DNA from: Stictocephala bisonia
Lineage: Eukaryota; Arthropoda; Insecta; Hemiptera; Membracidae
Direction: 5' to 3'
Length of the DNA stretch: 64,000 nt
NCBI GenBank assembly: GCA_035578905.1
Contig: JAQJVL010000280.1
Span: 1,116,001 to 1,180,000 of the forward strand
A program made the translations under genes and the position numbers. The notes beneath the pieces are model-generated. The model did no database searches and had not been told where the DNA came from. It saw only the letters and a list, made by a program, of their open reading frames with translations. Numbering within the stretch: the stretch's first letter is position 1; each line of letters opens with the position of its first letter. Shown here one piece after another: positions 1 to 10,800 of the stretch.

Positions 1-576
1 ATATCTCAATCTTTGCATGAAAGTCATTGGCAAAATATTTACTATCAAGATTATAAATATCTATTCAAAGTTACAATTTAAATCATAAACATTAATAAAC
101 GTACATTCTGGAGTACTGTAATTTTAAATAATATTTCTTTTTATTTTATACTAATTATATTATGAATTAAATACAATATGAGTTTGAATATTAAGATAGA
201 TAACTGAAACAGCCTACATATATGTTGGTTTGCTCAGATTATTAGTGGGTGAGAAGCTTGTATGTCAACGGGTGTGTGGCATTGTTTGGCCAAGGCCAGC
301 TAGCTAGAAAGAGAATTGTTAATGTTGGTAAACAAAATTAGTATGCCAGCCTCTTTAAACAGTGAATTTATTTAACTATTCATTTTTATGTTTATCTAAC
401 AAAGTTAAAAATTAGACAACTCTTCATAATTGAAAAAAACACACAAACTGTTTATAAAGTTTAGTTATTTTTGACCAATTAATTAGAAAATATTCAATCG
501 CTTTTTAGTTTTATTCATTTATTCCATTCTTCTGGACAAGTCGACATTTTAAGCTATACATATATTGCATTCTATA
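1..576. other. AT-rich intronic or intergenic DNA, no gene seen
   Basis: No ORF with family resemblance, RNA gene or clear repeat was recognised. The stretch lies downstream of the last visible SORD exon, so it is probably intron of that minus-strand gene. Confidence 0.5.
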
Positions 577-648
577 GGCCTTTTGCTAGTCTAATGGTTA
601 GCCCTTCTGCTTCATATGCAGAGGGGTACAAATTCCGGGACATCCACT
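577..648 (+). repeat. tRNA-like sequence, probable SINE head
   Basis: A cloverleaf-like stretch: a TAGTCTAATGG box A-like D arm, a 5-bp anticodon stem TCTGC/GCAGA closing a 7-base loop TTCATAT (anticodon position CAT), and a degenerate box B, GGTACAAATTCC. The acceptor stem does not pair well and there is no CCA context, so this is more likely a tRNA-derived SINE head or tRNA pseudogene than a functional tRNA. It is unlike the two SINE families found elsewhere in the window. Confidence 0.4.
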
Positions 649-1547
649 TAAATTTGCTTTATGGGTATGAACTATTGTTGCTTAACAACTCTAGTACTGA
701 TACTCTCATTTAGATAGACTAAGGGGAAAAAAATCTAATATATTTCCCTTTCTGAATTATTTTTTTTTAGTTATTCCTCAATCTCCCATATATAGTGTGA
801 GAAGAATCTTGACATATATAGTGTGGCCAGGGTCTACATGAAGAATCTTGACATTTAAAATTGTCTTTTTTAAAGATTTTGCATTATTTTTGTGCAATAC
901 TAAGCCTATAATAACGACCTTTTCTTCAATTTCTCTCTTAAATAAGATAATTGGAGAACATTGTTATCATGACTTCTTATGTCTAAGCGTTCTGCTGTGT
1001 TCCTTTTTGAATGCTTTTAATGTGAAGGATGTATTATGTTCCCATTGTCAAAATATGTTACCTCCAAAATATCGCTACTACTGAGTATAATGTATGCTGT
1101 CTTTTTTAAACTACATATTATGTGTTCTTTAACTTGTGATAACTTTCTTTAAAATTGTTAAAATAAATTATAAATAATTTATAATTATTAATCTCTGCCT
1201 TGTTCAAGAATATTATAGATTACAAAATTATCGGGATCTAATATACTTAGCGAAATTGTTACACTATTTTGAGGATTAAGTACAATTAACAAACAGTAAG
1301 AATGTCAGTCTTTGTTTAACACACTAAACAAATCAGCTGTTCCACTGTGTTTAACTTCTCCCATAAAAATAGATGAATGTTTGGGAAAAACCCATAAATA
1401 TTTTGCCTGAACAAAAAGGCTATGCTAAGTGATACTTTTAAACAACTTGGAAGTAAATTGTTTGCTTTGTTACTCTGGTGGTTCAAGACTGACAGAATTT
1501 ATGAACTGTGTAGTAAAAATTTCAATTAAAAAAATTATATCTACTTA

Positions 1548-1890
1548 AAGACTAGGGGATAACCCTGTAATCTTTATAGGGAACTCTACTACAGCCCCAT
1601 TTGTAGACATAATTAATATAATCTAATTATTTTTCATATGATTCAGGTGAAAAATATATATAACTTGATACCTCATTTGAGTGGATTAAGTTGGAATCAT
1701 ACAATTTAAAAACAATCTTTGTTTTTGGGCCCCCGGTACCTCAAATTCAGTTATAACATAAATATTTGTAATGCATACACAAATCAAGTTTTGAAAAGTT
1801 TACTCAAGTTTATTATAATTTCCCCTAAGAAATACATTGGAACCATTCTGGAGCCAAAAAAGGCTGCAATCTTGTTTATGAGTCAGGTTT
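1548..1890 (+). repeat. Uncharacterised dispersed repeat R1, short copy
   Basis: Begins ACTAGGGGATAACCCTGTAA and contains blocks such as GGGCCCCCGGTACCTCAAATT, TAAGAAATACATTGG and AGCCAAAAAAGGCT. The same blocks occur in the same order in the longer copy at 15165-16055. No coding potential is seen and I cannot assign it to a known superfamily. Confidence 0.5.
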
Positions 1891-1988
1891 TGTGAGTTGT
1901 CCTAGAGGTTCAAGATTTTGTTCCCACGTTAAATGTTTAGCCAACAAATCTAACTAATTTAATTATTTAAAATGATTGAAGCTTATAC

Positions 1989-2148
1989 TTGAAACAAAAG
2001 TCAGCAGCATGGGTGTAAAAACGAGACAGATTTCCATGAACAGGCGGTGTTGCACAAAAAACCATGTCTTCACAAAGATTGTAGCGACCCCCTTTGCAGT
2101 ACTGGCACAAACGGCATGGTACACCAGGCTCCACTGCCACTCGATCAC
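1989..2148 (-). CDS. SORD: Sorbitol dehydrogenase exon 4 (internal)
   Basis: A 160-nt exon encoding part of the catalytic GroES-like domain of a medium-chain, zinc-dependent polyol dehydrogenase (sorbitol to fructose, NAD-dependent, cytosolic). It begins in the [12 protein letters not shown] motif, continues through the CQYC...RYNLC cysteine cluster (structural-zinc loop of the MDR family) and ends in the conserved [16 protein letters not shown] ... HAADFCFK block. The acceptor is TTTGCCAG and the donor AA|GTATAAG. It enters completing a codon begun in exon 3 (two bases) and leaves in phase 2. Residue identity to animal SORD is high by eye. The Rossmann-fold half of the protein must lie in exons beyond the left edge. 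Confidence 0.92.
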
Positions 2149-2859
2149 CTGGCAAAGTAAAACAGTTAACAAAATAAGTCTTAAAGTATCTGCACCTTTT
2201 AAAATATTTCACTCTTTTTAATATTAGTTCAATGCGTCTACTTCTCATGAAGTTATACTAATTGATTTAATTTAATTATTGAATGGCTTATTTTGTAACT
2301 TATGCACTTCCCCTTCTCAATGAATTTTGTTATTTACTAATGTACTTAAAAAATTAAGCTTGTTAGTTGGGAAAAATATAAAACATGACTTTTAAAACAG
2401 TTTCAGTATCAAAATCTCAATATCAAAAATAAATATTATTTCAATTCTAAATAATAGTGTTTAAATTGTTTAAAGTTGGAACATTATTTTTGCGTTAGGC
2501 CAACGCCATCACTTGATTTGCTCGTCTTACCTCACTCTTGACATTTTGTTATTTATTTTCATACTACATACTTACATTGTTAAAAAATAATCTCTTATAT
2601 CAAAGTTGTACTGTCCTAAGCTCTCTCAGAAAACATTATATTTAGATTTTAAAGCAAAACTTTGCATTGATAAGATTGTAAAGCAAGAATAGCAAACAAA
2701 CAAATTTTAACTTAAGTTTGAAAAATCAGTAAAATTACTAATTGTATATTACATTATTTGCAGAAACACAAAAGGTTTTATTAAACACAAGTCTCTTGAT
2801 ATCCTTAAAAGAGATCTGAAATATAATTGAAAAAATAAGTAAATAGTTTCATATTAAAT

Positions 2860-3490
2860 AAAGAAAAAACTAAAATCATGTAGTTTAAATTAAGAGAGAT
2901 GTCTTTAAATGTTGAAATCAGTACCATGTATAACATTACAGTTTTAGGGATTCATTTAGATTCTGGAATTAAGTGGTATAAGCACATTGATTTTTTAAAT
3001 CATAAACCTAATTCAACATGATATGGATTAAGTTTAGTAGAGGAGGTCACATCCTTTCATGTATGTTTAACTGTACTTTGCTTATGTGTATTCCTTACTT
3101 AGTTATGTGATAATTCTTGGTGGGCAACTGCTGACACAACAAAAAAATTGAAAAGTCAAAATTTCTTTTAGAACACTTCAACGCTGTAGTTTTAAAACTA
3201 CCCTGCAGACCTCTAATCAAAAATATTTAAATTCTTACACTTCCCTAAATATTCATTTTTGAGATTTAAAAATTAGTTTATAACAATCCAGGTGCTTTTC
3301 AAAATTATATGCTAAATCATTAGTACAATACAAGAAATAAAAATCATATTACAATTTTCCACACATGAGCTAAACAAATTTGAAAGAGGCCCACATTACA
3401 TGGGTGTAAAAGCATACAACAAACTCTATTCTTTAAAATCATAAAAACCTGTTAAATATAAATCACAGTTGAAAGGCATTTTGCTCCATA
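2860..3490 (+). pseudogene. Degenerate LINE reverse transcriptase 3' remnant
   Basis: Conceptual translation in broken frames gives typical LINE RT thumb and C-terminal blocks: LNKEKTKIM, then LGIHLDSGIKWYKHIDFLNHK, and near the end YNTRNKN...KRPTLHGCKAYNKLYSLK, which is the usual terminal block of CR1/Jockey-group ORF2. There are many stops and frameshifts. No endonuclease or RT palm is present, so the copy is 5'-truncated. It abuts the inverted-repeat element starting at 3491. Confidence 0.7.
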
Positions 3491-4354
3491 AATAGGGTTG
3501 CCATCAATTTTCATAGTAAAATACGGACACCAGATTTAGTTGGGGGTCTGGCAAGGGGGGGTGAAAATCATCTTTTATGGTGTGTGATTTGGGTTGTTTA
3601 GTTGGAAAAATAATACTTTTTGATATATAATAATAATAATAATAATACCATATATAATACTGTATTATATTAAAACTATATTTTAATTTGAGAATTCAAA
3701 GTAATACAATATTAACAAACAATACTCTAAATAAGTCATTCATTAACTTTAAACTAAGTCAGCAGAACTAAATAAACTGTCCTAAATCTCCTTGAAAATG
3801 TTTAGGTATCACTCGGACTAGTTTAAATGGTACTGGCTGAAGTCTGAAACCAGTCATACTTTTCTGAAGATATTGCCTTTATAAGTAAAGAACTATTGTT
3901 TTTAATGGCTTCAAAAATTCAGTATGTGACATCTCATTATTAACTTTTATGCTCAGAATAGCTTTGACCTTCTCCACTACTATTCTGACAGTCTGTTACG
4001 ATCAGGAGTCCAGACATTTTTCATAAGTAAACAAACTTTTCCAGCTGGTACGGAAGCACCGGGTAGAAAAAGAACGAACTCCAACTCTTTCAAAATATTT
4101 ACATGTATTTTCCTTGAAAGTAAGGGGAGGGAGGTGTTTGATGGTCTGTAAGTCATCATACAACACACAGCCTCTCGCGATTGTTGATTGACGATTGCCC
4201 AAAGTACTTTTAATACATGTTGGTCTTTTTACAGTATCAACAAAACGAAAAATACGGATATCTACCCGGATGTTTCTTTGTACGGTATGGACACGGACAC
4301 TGAGTGTAAAATACAAACCATCCGTACAAAATACGGATATATGGCAACCCTATT
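3491..4354. mobile_element. Non-autonomous DNA element, 14-bp terminal inverted repeats
   Basis: The ends are AATAGGGTTGCCAT (3491-3504) and its exact reverse complement ATGGCAACCCTATT (4341-4354). A second inverted pair around AAAATACGGACAC / GTCCGTACAAAATA lies just inside. No transposase fragment is visible in the 864-bp interior, and the short ORFs there are not family-like. The superfamily is uncertain: ends of this kind occur in hAT-like elements, but I see no clean target duplication. Confidence 0.6.
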
Positions 4355-4898
4355 GCATAGTAATACAAAGCATATTTCTCTTTTGAAGACATTTACTGAT
4401 AACCAAAATGTTTAGTTTCCCTCTATAATTTTAATAAACGTTTAAATGAGCTGGAATTGCTTGTAGTAGTTACTGAGCCACTGTTTTATTTTGTATAGTA
4501 GACCATCATTTTATTTTGAATATTAAATATACTATAATTATAACAATGTACCTGTTTGCTAGTAACTTATGTAATGTATAACACAAATTTAATTTACAAT
4601 ACATTTTTGTTTATTGCCCATTGCCTCATAAGCAACCAGAATAAAATCTTAAATGAGAACATAGTTCAATATGTGCATCAAATTAAAGGTCTTATTAGGA
4701 CAGGAGAATACAACACCACAGAGCTGACCTCATAATGAAGTTAAACTGACCTCATAAAAAGGTGGCAGTTTAAATGTACAACTTTGATCCTGATAAACTC
4801 TGAACTTTGAAATCAGAGTGACGTTGATCATTGAGAATTTCATAATTTCAAACTGTTAGTATATTTAAATAACTATTTATTCATTTTTACACATTTTT

Positions 4899-5005
4899 AG
4901 GTTAGGTTAAAGGCACTAGGCCAGGAATTAGTATATTGGGGAGATAGGACATCAGCAAACTTACCTTAGAAGACAAGTTCACCAACACCAGAGTAGTAAT
5001 AACAA
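4899..5005 (+). repeat. Dispersed repeat R2, copy 1
   Basis: About 105 bp shared with 6572-6662, 8796-8850 (inverted) and both arms of the palindrome at 34437-34616. Diagnostic blocks are GGTTAGGTTAAAGGCACTAG, GAGATAGGACATCAGCAAAC and AAGACAAGTTCACCAACA. No coding potential is seen. Confidence 0.65.
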
Positions 5006-6247
5006 ACACAAAATTCATTTTCACACAGTAATTTTTATAGATTCAAAGATGAAATTCTGCATCAAATTGGAAGATTTTATAAATTTAGTTCATAATTGAA
5101 TCAAAAAGTCTCATGTGCTTGCTTATGTTGTTGATACAGCTTAGGAATTGAAATGGCCATGACCTAGTAGCAGATTGACCTAACTCTCTGCCATAAATTA
5201 TCTCTTCATTGACCGAGTTCCATTGAAGACGGATCTATTTATAGGCAGTTGAAACTAAACAAAACTAATAGAGCGTACAGTTTAATATTGTACTGAAAAT
5301 TATTTTAGAAATTTATTTTCTTTTGAATAAAACATTTTACCTCAGTTTTAAGCGTTATTCTGAATCTTTCAAAAATTTGTTTCTAATATTCACCTAAATC
5401 TTTCCTAAGCTATAGTATTGTTGATGATGGATAACATATTTTGTTTTCAAATTTATTCAATCCCATAGCAATCTTTGTTTTATTCAATCATTCCAGTATC
5501 CTGAACTTCCATAAGTAATAAATTTATTGTAATTTGTCCTTTTCTAGCTAAAATACTATAACAGTATTTATACTTTTATACTAACTATATAAAAGGTCAA
5601 GCTTTGTCATTTTATAATACTGTATCAGTTCAAATTAAAATTAAATTCATAGTCATAATGTCTCATTTGATATATTCTTCAAGTGCAAAGCCTCAATGTT
5701 ACAAAACTGTGTGTCTTACAAAAGACACTTAGTTAAAAAAAAATGTGTACAGTAAAGCACAATCACTGCTTGACAAAATAGTGTTTGATTATTGAAAGTA
5801 TTTTTTTACTGTGTATAAGGGCCATAAAAAAATTGAGAGAAAATTTTGATTCAATAAAATTTGTTTGGAGTTCAAAGGCTCCAACAAGTGGGTTTTTGGC
5901 GACTCTCCTATACACCCACGTAGGTGATGGCCTCAAAGGGCTACAATGGCCCTTTTCCAAGTTACGTCTTTTTTTCGAGAATCCAAGATAAACGTATCAC
6001 AAATTATGAACTGATAAACATTTTAGATCACTATATCTCTACTGATAGCATATAAGTTTCTGCGTATTTCTTCTTATCAGTATACATAAGAACTGTTTTC
6101 TAGTTATATAGAAGTGCTATATTTCATTGCTTATTGACATGAGTAATAAATTATTATGTATTAAAATAAAATTGGCAGAATTGACAATGTCAGTTTTTAT
6201 GAATATGATTTACAAGATCCAGGAGACTTACAATTGGTGTAACTTGC

Positions 6248-6412
6248 CTGGTTTCAAGTGTTTCACTTGCTTGCCAACCCTGGCAACAGTGCCGCTAGCT
6301 TCATGTCCCATGATCATAGGCTCTCGGAGGATGAAGTCTCCACAGCGGCCATGGACCCAGTAATGCACATCAGATCCACATATACCAACACAGGCCATCT
6401 CCAGCAGGACCT
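6248..6412 (-). CDS. SORD: Sorbitol dehydrogenase exon 3 (internal)
   Basis: A 165-nt exon encoding the N-terminal catalytic core: [19 protein letters not shown] (Cys of the catalytic zinc site) followed by the [16 protein letters not shown] block, whose GHE supplies the catalytic-zinc His and Glu. It enters by completing the GAG codon opened in exon 2 (acceptor TGTGCAG|AG) and leaves after CCA G. The donor is not GT. The sequence G|GCAAGT is needed to keep the invariant KPG|DR junction with exon 4, so the next intron is a GC-AG intron. A GT placement here would insert or lose residues in an invariant block. Confidence 0.92.
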
Positions 6413-6571
6413 CTGCACAGAATAGACTCACCACTTTTAGTCTAGTAGGCAATAAGTCCTACTGTTATGGCACTATATAATTTTTTCCTGCAAATCTCTG
6501 GACAATGAAAAGCAAGTTTAAGTATTGACGATGAAATAATAATAACTAAATATTTGCAAATTTTAGATTAG

Positions 6572-6662
6572 GTTAATGTCACTATGCCACAAATTAGTAT
6601 ATTAGGGGAGAAATTAGCAAATTTACCTAAGAAGACAAGTCCACTAACATCTTACAGTAGTA
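6572..6662 (+). repeat. Dispersed repeat R2, copy 2
   Basis: Diverged copy of the R2 family: TTAGGTTAATGTCACTATGC, AATTAGTATATTAGGGGAGA, AAGACAAGTCCACTAACATC. It lies in SORD intron 2, just upstream (in gene sense) of exon 3. Confidence 0.6.
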
Positions 6663-7940
6663 AACAAATACAGAAACAACACATTTTTAATACATTTTCA
6701 GTGCAACTGGCACTTTTCTCAGGTGAAACAAGTAAACGTCACACAACATAAATTATTATAATAAAATTACAAAACGCGAAATATTATGGTGACTAATTTC
6801 AGTAAACCTTGTTTACCTTCTTCACAGAGATGTACCCAGGATCTAATTTCAGGGATTGTCCAATCAGGGGTGTGAAGTAATGGAATATATTAAAAAAATA
6901 AAAACTGTATTTAAGTGTGTTTTTTAAATTTTAATTCTAAAGAGTAATGGATTCAACTTGCCTTATTTTTATGAAATGAATTATTTATAACGTAAAACAA
7001 TTTTATTATTGCATATTAAGCTACATAAGTAAGATTCTACTTGAATATCTAAAACCTTCTCTGGTGAAACTTTTAGTTAACCACAGTGAGGCATTAAAAT
7101 TGCTAAAACTGTGAGCATATCACTTCTCTTGTTTCTTAAAAGTTCTTGACTGTCTTCATGGTCAGAAAAGACTCGTCATCTGTGCATGTTGAAAGTAAAA
7201 AATTGAAAACAAAATTAACCACTAACATGAAGTTACCACAAACCAGAGATATATTGAAAAAAGATTAAGAATTTTTTATTATTATTTTGATAAACTTAAA
7301 ATATGAATGTTTTCTTTTAATTATCAAGAAAATTGTCTAAATATAGTCTACACTGATACTGAAGATTTTATGTTCTGTGAATGCCTTGCCAAGTACTAAT
7401 ATTTTTGTGAACTACGCATTGTATATATAAATTCATGATAAATGGCCAGCGGATAGCCATGCATGACAGATTATGTCCCCCACCATGCACATGGATCTAC
7501 TAGCACTATAGACCTTCCTTTACAAATTGATTCAATTTTCCACAGTGTTTACTTTGGATTTGCTATTTTGTTTTTAGATCAATTGAGTTGTAAGTATTAT
7601 TCTTAATGGTTTAAATGATAGATTAATTGCCAGTTTCACCAACTTTTGTTAAATTTAGACTAACCGTAGTTAAAATGTATTACCATCATTGATACTAATT
7701 TGTTTCATTATTAAATTTATCGATTAATTTAACACTAAGAATTATTACCAAGGAAACATTTATTCGAGATCAGATGGGCAATTATTATGATTGGTTGTCG
7801 TTGAATATTTCAGAAGAACAAGCTGACTTGATTGTCTTGTTTGTTTGCATTGCTTACGTTATGCAGGTGAAGCTGGAATATTCCAAATGATTATAATAAT
7901 GAAATAGTAACAGTGATTTATTATAAATCCAATAGTTCCC
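6663..7940. other. SORD intron 2, no further feature recognised
   Basis: AT-rich DNA without a recognisable gene, RNA or terminal inverted repeat. Confidence 0.45.
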
Positions 7941-8254
7941 AACTACGAAGGATGGAATTAGCACACCAATGGATAACAAAATCCTGTAACCCACCTAATC
8001 TGAACATAAGATAGACCACTTCCCCTCAACCCCTTCCCCATCAGCAAACTTCATATACATATATATAAAACATAAGATAGACCACTTCCCCTCAACCCCT
8101 TCCCCATCAGCAAAGGAGGGGGGGGGGAGTTCATATATATATGAAGTTTGTTGATGGGGAAGGGGTTGAGGGGAGGTGGTCTATCTTATGTTCAGATTAG
8201 GTGGGTCACGGGATTTTGTTATCCATTGGTGTGCTAATTCCATCCTTCGTAGTT
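7941..8254. repeat. Long fold-back hairpin with internal duplication
   Basis: The left arm (from AACTACGAAGGATGGAATTA at 7941) is the near-perfect reverse complement of the right arm ending at 8254. Each arm is about 115-120 bp. Near the centre, the block ACATAAGATAGACCACTTCC ... CCATCAGCAA occurs twice in direct orientation on the left side, separated by ATATATA-type sequence, and a G run interrupts the tip. This is a fold-back or MITE-like insertion with no coding content. Confidence 0.75.
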
Positions 8255-8369
8255 ACTAACTGAAATCCATCCATCCATACTAACTGAAATACTGCATCTA
8301 TATCTGAGTGTTGCTCTATGGATGTACAACCCCCACCACAGCCACCTACCCAGCAATAGTTGAAGCCAT

Positions 8370-8400
8370 TTCTCTCTCTCTCTCTCTCTTTCTCTATCTC
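8370..8400. repeat. (TC)n microsatellite
   Basis: Pyrimidine tract TCTCTCTC... interrupted by a few Ts. Its reverse complement accounts for an acidic/basic shadow ORF across the region. Confidence 0.6.
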
Positions 8401-8619
8401 ACTTGCTCGACACGAAGCCACTTTGTCAACAAAAGGCAAAAGCAAATGAATAGACAAATATGTGCCTGACAGATGCTCACTTCAGTTGTTTAAAAAAAAA
8501 AACTTGAACATGTTCAGGGAGTATCCGAACAATCTCCCTGGGTATGTCCCTGCTTCCTCAGACCAAAAGAATCCACAAAAGAATTTTTTGCATATATGAA
8601 CGCCATTTACATTTCAAGA

Positions 8620-8710
8620 GCATACACCCACCCATAACATGACCACTCGCCCATACACAAATGGTAGTATTGATTGACCTACCCACCCACATATAAACGA
8701 ACAATACTAT
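8620..8710. repeat. CCCACC-rich minisatellite, partial array
   Basis: Degenerate units of the same kind as the array at 10515-10800: ACCCACCCATAACATGACCA, ACCTACCCACCCACATATAA and an AATACTATTG tail. Two to three units are visible. Confidence 0.5.
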
Positions 8711-8795
8711 TGAAGTTTGAAGTAACTCACCTGATTAAAGCACAAGCGGCACTAAGAATTTGTGAAAAATGTTGTTTGTATATTTTGTTTACTAC

Positions 8796-8850
8796 AGTAA
8801 GTTGTTAGTGGACTTGTATTCTTAGGTAAATTTGCTGATGTGTTAGAAAA
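8796..8850 (-). repeat. Dispersed repeat R2, copy 3 (fragment)
   Basis: Reverse-oriented fragment: TTAGTGGACTTGTATTCTTA then GGTAAATTTGCTGATGTG, matching the reverse complement of copies at 4899 and 6572. Confidence 0.6.
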
Positions 8851-9009
8851 ACGAAGATTTCATCTATATATTTTTGTAAACTTGTGGATTAAGATTGACA
8901 AAAACAATTTCTGTAGTCTTGTAACATTCATATTATAGGCTACCCTGCTAAGTTTTATGGTTTATTTATTTATTATATGAGGTAAAGTCAAAAAGTTCCC
9001 GGAATAGGT

Positions 9010-10300
9010 TGAAATATATTTACTGGACAAAGATATAAACTTACAAACCTATTTTACTTCAAAATATTCTCCTCTGTTATGTATCCACAATGTTACATTA
9101 TGTTATCACTAACTAACCATATTAATTATTAAATGTCTTTGATAAATAGTTTTAACTCTTATGCTGTATGTAGTGATGCCATACCATTAATAAAGCGACG
9201 CTATTGGCTGTCCTGTCTCATGCCACTTCCAAAATCCGTACTTCCAACGTTCCCGCCCAGATTATACACACAGAGCTAACCATTAACCATTGCCAGTAGT
9301 AATGTCTAAACAAACAGTCTTTTAATTTCAGATCCATCGACCTAATATAATTATAGTGTAATAGTAAATACATTACACTCCTATTACAACAATACACTTG
9401 TCCCTATGATCATTTAGATGTTCAAAACACTTCTGACGCTTATTTAAAAAAATATATTTCAATACTTTTATTGCATTTTTTTATAGCTTTAGCACCTGCA
9501 AATTGTTTTCAATATGTGAACAGGACGAAATCGGCCGGCGTTGGGCCAGGCGAGTGGGGAGGGTGTTCTGGTGTGGTAATGCGGAGCTTGACTAGGTAGT
9601 TACGTATTTAGAGGGATCGATGTGCAGGGGTATTGTCAGGCAGCAAAATGCAATTGTTTTCTGCTTATTTTTCAGGCAATTTTCTCCTAATGGCATCTCG
9701 TAAGTGCGTAAGAACTTTTGTGTTGAAAAATTTACTTCATATGCGACTTCATCAATCGTTATTCTTCAGTTTGCATGGACAGTTTGCCGAACTCGCTCAA
9801 TGTTGTCATCTGTGGTTGTAGTCAAAGGGCGTCCACTTCAATGTTAATGTGACTTTCACAAAAATGCTTGTGCCATTCGTAAAAATGGCTTTTCTTCATC
9901 ACCTCAACTCCATATGCATGTTCGAACATTTTAAGTGTCTTAGAAGATGATTTTTGAGGTAGAACACAAAATTTAATTTTTATTTTTTTATTTATTTATT
10001 CATAAGATGCTGATCATCAAGATATGGGCGAATATGGATTTCGAATGAGTGTGATGAGTGTAGATGAGCGAATGTAGTCATTGTTACAAACTAAGGCCGA
10101 CTATTCCTTAGAAAGTGTCATTAATTAATAGCCCAATGACAAATGAACAGCCGGAAGTTATCAGCTGATTCTTCTCAAAATGTGTTATGACTCTGATTGG
10201 GATCGAACTGACAACCTTTAGCTTTTGAAGCTGGGATTGAACCAACTATGCTACCAACCAATAATGTGTTTTAGCTGTTCTTTAAATCGATTTTCAAAAA
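9010..10300 (-). pseudogene. mariner transposase remnant split by a SINE
   Basis: Minus-strand translation shows the mariner helix-turn-helix start (KEQLKHI, then after the SINE IKFCVLPQKSSSKTLKMFEH, then MKKSHFYEWHKHF). It continues with EFGKLSMQTEE-like and LMKSHM-like blocks in shifted frames, and ends with a GEYFE block close to the left TIR, where mariner proteins normally end. Stops and frameshifts throughout exclude activity, and the DD34D catalytic blocks are not readable. Confidence 0.7.
9975..10260 (-). mobile_element. SINE-A copy 1 (tRNA-derived)
   Basis: On the minus strand the element has a tRNA-like head (GGTAGCATAGTTGGTTCAAT box A region, TTCGATCCC box B), a body including TCATTTGTCATTGGGCTATT and GGAATAGTCGGCCTTAGTTT, and an AATAAATAAATAAA tail. 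Further copies lie at 34699-34975 and 50244-50534. The RNA polymerase III-type internal promoter is recognisable. It is inserted between the first residues and the HTH of the mariner transposase. Confidence 0.8.
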
Positions 10301-10514
10301 GCGACAATGTAAACACGCAAATACATTGAAAATCTCTCTCCACAGGGAAACAATAGCCGCTGGGCAATACTAGCACTACTCATATCCTTCTCCAGGAATA
10401 GTACTAACTGATAGACAGCGACATTCCCACCGGCAACGACGCTGTGTGTCTCTGGACTTCAGGAACTTTTTGACTATACCTTGTATACATCACATCTTTT
10501 ATAAGCTCCCTACA

Positions 10515-10800
10515 CGAACAGTACTATTGACGAACCCGCCCACCAATACACAACACGTACAGTAGTAATGTCCCACCCACCCACTCATACACGTACAGTG
10601 GTAATTTCCCACCCGCCCACTCCTCCAGGTACAGTGGTAATGACCCACCTGCCCACCCATACAGGTACAGTACTATTGACCCACCAGCCCACCCATACAG
10701 TACACTGTGGGTCAGGACCACAGTACGTGTATGCGTGGGTAGGTGGGTCAATTCCACCATTTATGTATGGGTGGGTGGGTGGGAATCTATTGTATGTATA
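10515..10800. repeat. 36-bp minisatellite with inverted half
   Basis: Four to five direct units of 36 bp, for example TCCCACCCACCCACTCATAC plus ACGTACAGTGGTAATT, up to about 10700. Then similar units occur in inverted orientation (GTGGGTCAGGACCACAGTAC, GGTGGGTGGGTGGGAATC). The unit is a multiple of 3, so both strands carry long repetitive shadow ORFs that are not genes. Confidence 0.75.

Larger units (their letters stand above)
8978..10483 (-). mobile_element. mariner (Tc1/mariner) relic with nested SINE
   Basis: Terminal inverted repeats AGGTAAAGTCAAAAAGTTCC (8980-8999) and AGGAACTTTTTGACTATACC (10461-10480) differ at one or two positions, and TA dinucleotides flank at 8976-8977 and 10484-10485. 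Removing the SINE at 9975-10260 leaves about 1.2 kb, the normal mariner size. A degenerate minus-strand transposase fills the interior. The relic lies within SORD intron 2. Confidence 0.8.

Noticed and set aside
848..1084. 78-codon ORF beginning MTFKIVFFKDF
   Set aside because: Composition follows the local AT bias, no domain or splice evidence; considered chance.
1550..1572. TAGGGGATAACCCTGTAAT resembles a homing-endonuclease (I-SceI) site
   Set aside because: It differs from the recognised site in several positions, and the same start in the other R1 copy diverges further. It is simply the start of repeat R1.
1..1988. Search for the next SORD exon (LPD...EEGALLEPL block) downstream of exon 4
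   Set aside because: No minus-strand segment here reads that block with acceptable splice sites, so the exon is taken to lie beyond the left edge.
5785..5991. 68-codon ORF around a GC-richer patch (5870-5960)
   Set aside because: Both strands are open over the same bases and neither resembles a protein; no splice sites or repeats support it.
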